NCBI GenBank assembly: GCA_025455085.1
Contig: JALONF010000094.1
Location: forward strand, 1-7,983
DNA from: Ignavibacteriaceae bacterium
Lineage (GTDB): Bacteria; Bacteroidota; Ignavibacteria; Ignavibacteriales; Ignavibacteriaceae
Direction of reading: 5' to 3'
DNA: 7,983 bases
The position numbers and the translations under genes were made by a program. The notes beneath the pieces are model-generated. The model was not told the DNA's origin and did not search any database. It saw only the letters and a program-made list of their open reading frames with translations. This document shows positions 6,041 through 7,983 of this stretch, piece after piece (the first letter of the stretch is position 1; every line of letters starts with the position of its first letter).

Positions 6041-6202
6041 CAATTGTTCTGAGAAATAAACCTTAAGATAAGAGATATACTTCTCACAGTTCCCCTCTTT
6101 TAAACCTTAATTTATTTACAGAGGCATATTTGCCGGACAGGTTTTATTCATTATCTGAGCCGGATATTTAATTATTAAAATTCAATTTAGAAGGAGAATC
6201 AA

Positions 6203-6475
6203 ATGAATATCTATGTAGGAAACCTAGCATCCGATGTTAAAGATGAAGAATTAAAAGATCTTTTTTCACAGCACGGAAGAGTAGAAAGTGTTAAGATCAT
6301 ACGCGATATGTTCAGCCAGACATCAAAGGGATTCGGATTTGTTGAGATGCCCGGAAAAGCTGAAGCACAGAAGGCTTTAGCTGCACTTAACACATTTGAG
6401 TTTAAAGGAAAGAAAATAATCGTTAACGAAGCCAGACCTCAAAAAGAAAGAGGCAGCGGCGGAAGAAGAAGATAA
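6203..6475 (+). CDS. Single-RRM RNA-binding protein, short tail (RRM paralog 2)
   Basis: The 90-residue product is one RRM with RNP2 IYVGNL (3-8) and RNP1 KGFGFVEM (42-49), then the short basic tail QKERGSGGRRR. All RNA-stacking aromatic positions are kept. It is the closest relative of the gene at 395 (57 of 79 RRM residues identical by hand count), and the two share FSQHG, IRDMF, LNTFE and VNEARP; the main change is a tail of about 11 instead of 29 residues. AAGGAG lies six bases before the ATG. The gene has its own promoter, a leader of about 157 bases and its own terminator, so it is probably transcribed alone. A role in binding mRNA or acting as an RNA chaperone is inferred from the family. 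The divergent neighbour is the sigma gene, which is a shared intergenic region rather than evidence of shared function. Confidence 0.93.
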   Translation: MNIYVGNLASDVKDEELKDLFSQHGRVESVKIIRDMFSQTSKGFGFVEMPGKAEAQKALAALNTFEFKGKKIIVNEARPQKERGSGGRRR

Positions 6476-6494
6476 TTCTTTGCTTTTTATTAAC

Positions 6495-6522
6495 AAGCTG
6501 AACCAGGTTCAGCTTCTTTTTT
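6495..6522 (+). terminator. Intrinsic terminator of RRM gene 2
   Basis: AAGCTGAA (6495-6502) and TTCAGCTT (6508-6515) form a perfect 8-bp stem with the 5-base loop CCAGG, followed by C and six T. It lies 20 bases after the stop codon and separates RRM genes 2 and 3. Confidence 0.87.
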
Positions 6523-6569
6523 ACTTTGATATATTTATCTGTTATAGTTCTTTATCAATTAATACTGGA

Positions 6570-6598
6570 TTTGTATAATAGCTTCTGAAGTAAGTTTA
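6570..6598 (+). promoter_or_regulatory. Tentative promoter for RRM gene 3
   Basis: TTTG (6570-6573), 17 bases, then TAAGTTTA (6591-6598). The -7 element has one mismatch and the spacing is shorter than the usual 19-21, so this is only the best candidate in the 137 bases between the RRM gene 2 terminator and the start of RRM gene 3. Confidence 0.2.
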
Positions 6599-6659
6599 TT
6601 AATCCAGATGTATTTCCATTTGTATACTTTAGTTGAGTAATAATGATTAGGAGAAACCA

Positions 6660-6950
6660 ATGAAAATATTTGTAGGAAATTTATCGCATGAAGTAAATGA
6701 ACAGGAACTTACTGCGCTGTTTTCAGAGCACGGAAGTGTAAGCAATGTTAGAATCGTTCGTGATTTATCCAATCAAATGTCAAGAGGATTTGGATTTGTT
6801 GAAATGGTTCGAAAGGTTGAGGCTAAGAAAGCATTAAAAACTCTAAATGATTTTGAACTTAAGGGAAAGAAGATGTCTGTCAATGAAGCAAAACCTGAGC
6901 GTGATAGGAACAGCGCTGGCGGAGGTAAGAACTTTGGCAGACGAAGATAA
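6660..6950 (+). CDS. Single-RRM RNA-binding protein (RRM paralog 3)
   Basis: The 96-residue product has RNP2 IFVGNL (3-8, Phe in place of Tyr4), RNP1 RGFGFVEM (42-49) and a basic tail of 17 residues (ERDRNSAGGGKNFGRRR). It is the most divergent of the three: 49 of 79 RRM residues match paralog 1 and 47 match paralog 2 by hand count. Differences cluster just before RNP1 (RDLSNQMS in place of RDMF) and just after it (VRKVEA in place of PGKAEA), in the loop and helix around the RNA-binding sheet, so target choice may differ. AGGAG lies six bases before the ATG. It lies 184 bases after RRM gene 2, beyond that gene's terminator, and so should have its own promoter. No clear terminator follows on this strand; the hairpin at 7015-7047 has its T-run on the other strand. 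Confidence 0.92.
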   Translation: MKIFVGNLSHEVNEQELTALFSEHGSVSNVRIVRDLSNQMSRGFGFVEMVRKVEAKKALKTLNDFELKGKKMSVNEAKPERDRNSAGGGKNFGRRR

Positions 6951-7000
6951 TTATCCTCTAAGAAATTATCTTTAATCCCCCCATCGCACAAACTGAATTA

Positions 7001-7047
7001 ACTAAAAATAAAAATAGCACTCTTCTCTTTTCCAAAGATGAGTGCTA
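7001..7047 (-). terminator. Intrinsic terminator of the cytochrome c gene
   Basis: TAGCACTC (7015-7022) and GAGTGCTA (7040-7047) are perfect inverted copies, with a further CTTT/AAAG pairing inside the loop. On the minus strand the stem is followed by TTTTTATTTTTAG, a good U-run, so it terminates the leftward cytochrome gene; it lies 22 bases after its stop. RRM gene 3 transcripts run into the same hairpin from the other side but find no U-run. Confidence 0.75.
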
Positions 7048-7068
7048 ATGTAAAAAGAACACTAATAT

Positions 7069-7668
7069 TTATTTCGCTGCTAAAAATGCATCGGCTTTGT
7101 CTGGCGGCACTGGGAGTGGGACTTGATTTCTGATTGGCTTTAAGCTCATCAAGTAAGCATACATTGCCTTTAAATCTTCATCAGTCTTTAATCTGTATAC
7201 TTCCCAGGGCATTGGAGGCAGAAGTCCTCTACCAACTCCTTTCAATTTTCCGTCTCTCATGGTCTTTATGAACATTTCTTCCGTAACCGCACCAATACCT
7301 GTTGCTTTATCGGGGGTCAAGTTTGCTGCGTACGATACTCCCCATGGACCAACCCATGCAGTTAAGCCCATATTGCCTGCAATCCAATCCATTCTGAGTT
7401 CAGACTTATCAAGAGGTGGTACCACCTGGTCTTGAGGATGACCAGAAAGTATTCTCGTTGTATCAAGCATCATTCTTCCATCTTGCGTGAAAATTTTGGG
7501 AGTATGACAATCATCACATGCACTGGTATGAACGAGATACTTCCCCAAAGCAATCATCTCCTGCTGTGTCTTTGGTTTAGTTGACCCCTCTTCAGAACAC
7601 CCAAGCTGTACAAAAAAAACTAGAAAAAATATTGCGGAAATCACCGCAATAAAATAGCCTTTGCGCAT
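7069..7668 (-). CDS. Monohaem cytochrome c lipoprotein
   Basis: The 199-residue product starts MRKGYF, has a hydrophobic signal and the lipobox QLGC with the lipid-bearing Cys at 24. One haem site follows, CDDCH (Cys51, Cys54, His55), and a probable distal ligand Met153 in LLPPMPW. After that comes KTDEDLKAMYAYLMSLKPI, the helix typical of the end of class I cytochrome c domains, as in the cytochrome subunits of membrane alcohol and aldehyde dehydrogenases. The protein would be anchored in the envelope and pass electrons; its partner is not in the window. The stretch between haem site and Met is long for a plain cytochrome c (about 98 residues), with Trp- and Gly-rich segments around 95-112, so an added loop or subdomain is likely. 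TAAGGAGG (7680-7673), four bases before the start codon, is a near-perfect ribosome binding site. The gene stands alone, with its own terminator. Confidence 0.88.
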   Translation of the reverse strand: MRKGYFIAVISAIFFLVFFVQLGCSEEGSTKPKTQQEMIALGKYLVHTSACDDCHTPKIFTQDGRMMLDTTRILSGHPQDQVVPPLDKSELRMDWIAGNMGLTAWVGPWGVSYAANLTPDKATGIGAVTEEMFIKTMRDGKLKGVGRGLLPPMPWEVYRLKTDEDLKAMYAYLMSLKPIRNQVPLPVPPDKADAFLAAK

Positions 7669-7725
7669 TGCGCCTCCTTAGTCACCCAGGGGCTATGCTA
7701 AACTATTCATCCTTTAATCAAAAAA

Positions 7726-7755
7726 CAATTTATACTTTGTGCTGTAAATTCTTAA
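7726..7755 (-). promoter_or_regulatory. Tentative promoter for the cytochrome c gene
   Basis: On the minus strand TTA (7755-7753), 20 bases, then TAAATTG (7732-7726). The spacing is as in the two better promoters of this window, but the -33 has A for G and the -7 is one T short. A leader of about 50 bases would result. Confidence 0.25.
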
Positions 7756-7766
7756 TAGTGTGTTGT

Positions 7767-7983
7767 TTATTTTCTAACTTTTTCAATAATCAGAGGATTT
7801 TTTCTCAACTGTACAAACAATGAACCACAGGCAGCAATCAAAATTCCTAATCCCTCCTGCAAAGAAATTGCTTCACCGAGGAATATCCACGCAAGTACTG
7901 CAATTTGAATCAACATAGTTCCATTAATTATACTGGACTCCATTGCAGATAGTGTTCGCAAAGTTAGATTCCAGATTGTGAAT
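7767..7983 (-). CDS. EamA/DMT-family transporter, C-terminal part, 5' end outside window
   Basis: The frame is open to the window edge on the minus strand (first complete codon at 7982) and ends at TAA 7769-7767. The visible 71 residues begin FTIWNLTLRTLSAMESS, continue with a hydrophobic helix (MLIQIAVLAWIFLGE), the motif GEAISLQEGLGI, and a final helix ILIAACGSLFVQL before a basic tail. The order sequence-SAMESS-helix-FLGE-helix is the standard end of the second EamA repeat in drug/metabolite transporters, which have ten membrane helices in about 290 residues. These are inner-membrane exporters of small metabolites; the substrate cannot be told. The TTG at 7961 is not the start, because homology-like sequence continues upstream of it to the edge. 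Confidence 0.75.
   Translation of the reverse strand, partial: FTIWNLTLRTLSAMESSIINGTMLIQIAVLAWIFLGEAISLQEGLGILIAACGSLFVQLRKNPLIIEKVRK

Noticed and set aside
395..6950. RRM copies as sign of a mobile element or transposed duplication
   Set aside because: No flanking direct or inverted repeats or transposase; DNA outside the coding parts is not alike apart from short leader blocks.
6211..6991. Minus-strand frames opposite RRM genes 2 and 3
   Set aside because: Antisense to complete RRM motifs with good ribosome binding sites.

Overview
The window looks like chromosome of a low-to-moderate GC member of the Bacteroidota/Chlorobi/Ignavibacteria group. Three things point there. The 287-residue primary-type sigma factor lacks region 1.1, as is usual for Bacteroidota. 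At least one upstream region matches the Bacteroidota promoter pattern TTTG-N19-21-TAnnTTTG exactly. Several short single-RRM RNA-binding proteins with Gly/Arg tails sit close together. The genus cannot be named from the sequence alone. No rRNA, tRNA, CRISPR array or insertion sequence was seen.

Layout, left to right. At 2-217 is the C-terminal tail of a type II NADH dehydrogenase. At 395-721 is an RRM protein with a long RGG-like tail, with its own promoter and a strong terminator. At 892-2579 is a two-gene operon with a 4-base overlap, coding for a small lipoprotein and a secreted coiled-coil protein with a C-terminal membrane anchor. A 16-bp hairpin follows, and then a 40-residue Lys-rich ORF on the minus strand (2673-2795). 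The minus strand next carries, in transcription order, a region-1.1-less sigma factor (5828-4965), a basic 123-residue protein of unknown function (4821-4450) and a B12-binding radical SAM protein (4399-2918). Divergent from the sigma gene are two more RRM genes (6203-6475 and 6660-6950). At the right end, on the minus strand, are a monohaem cytochrome c lipoprotein (7668-7069) and the 3' part of an EamA-type transporter gene running off the window.

How it fits together. The three RRM proteins are close paralogs (by hand count 57/79, 49/79 and 47/79 identical over the RRM part). Each has its own Shine-Dalgarno site, and the first two have long leaders preceded by promoters of the type the neighbouring sigma factor should read. 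They resemble the small glycine-rich RNA-binding proteins of cyanobacteria and are probably post-transcriptional regulators or RNA chaperones. The NDH-2 tail and the cytochrome c belong to respiration but are not linked to each other. The radical SAM gene and the 123-residue gene, 50 bases apart, are probably one operon whose leader holds an inverted repeat covering the ribosome binding site. The least explained parts are the lipoprotein/coiled-coil operon, the 123-residue protein with its inverted repeat, the small Lys-rich ORF, and the leader motif that RRM genes 1 and 2 seem to share.
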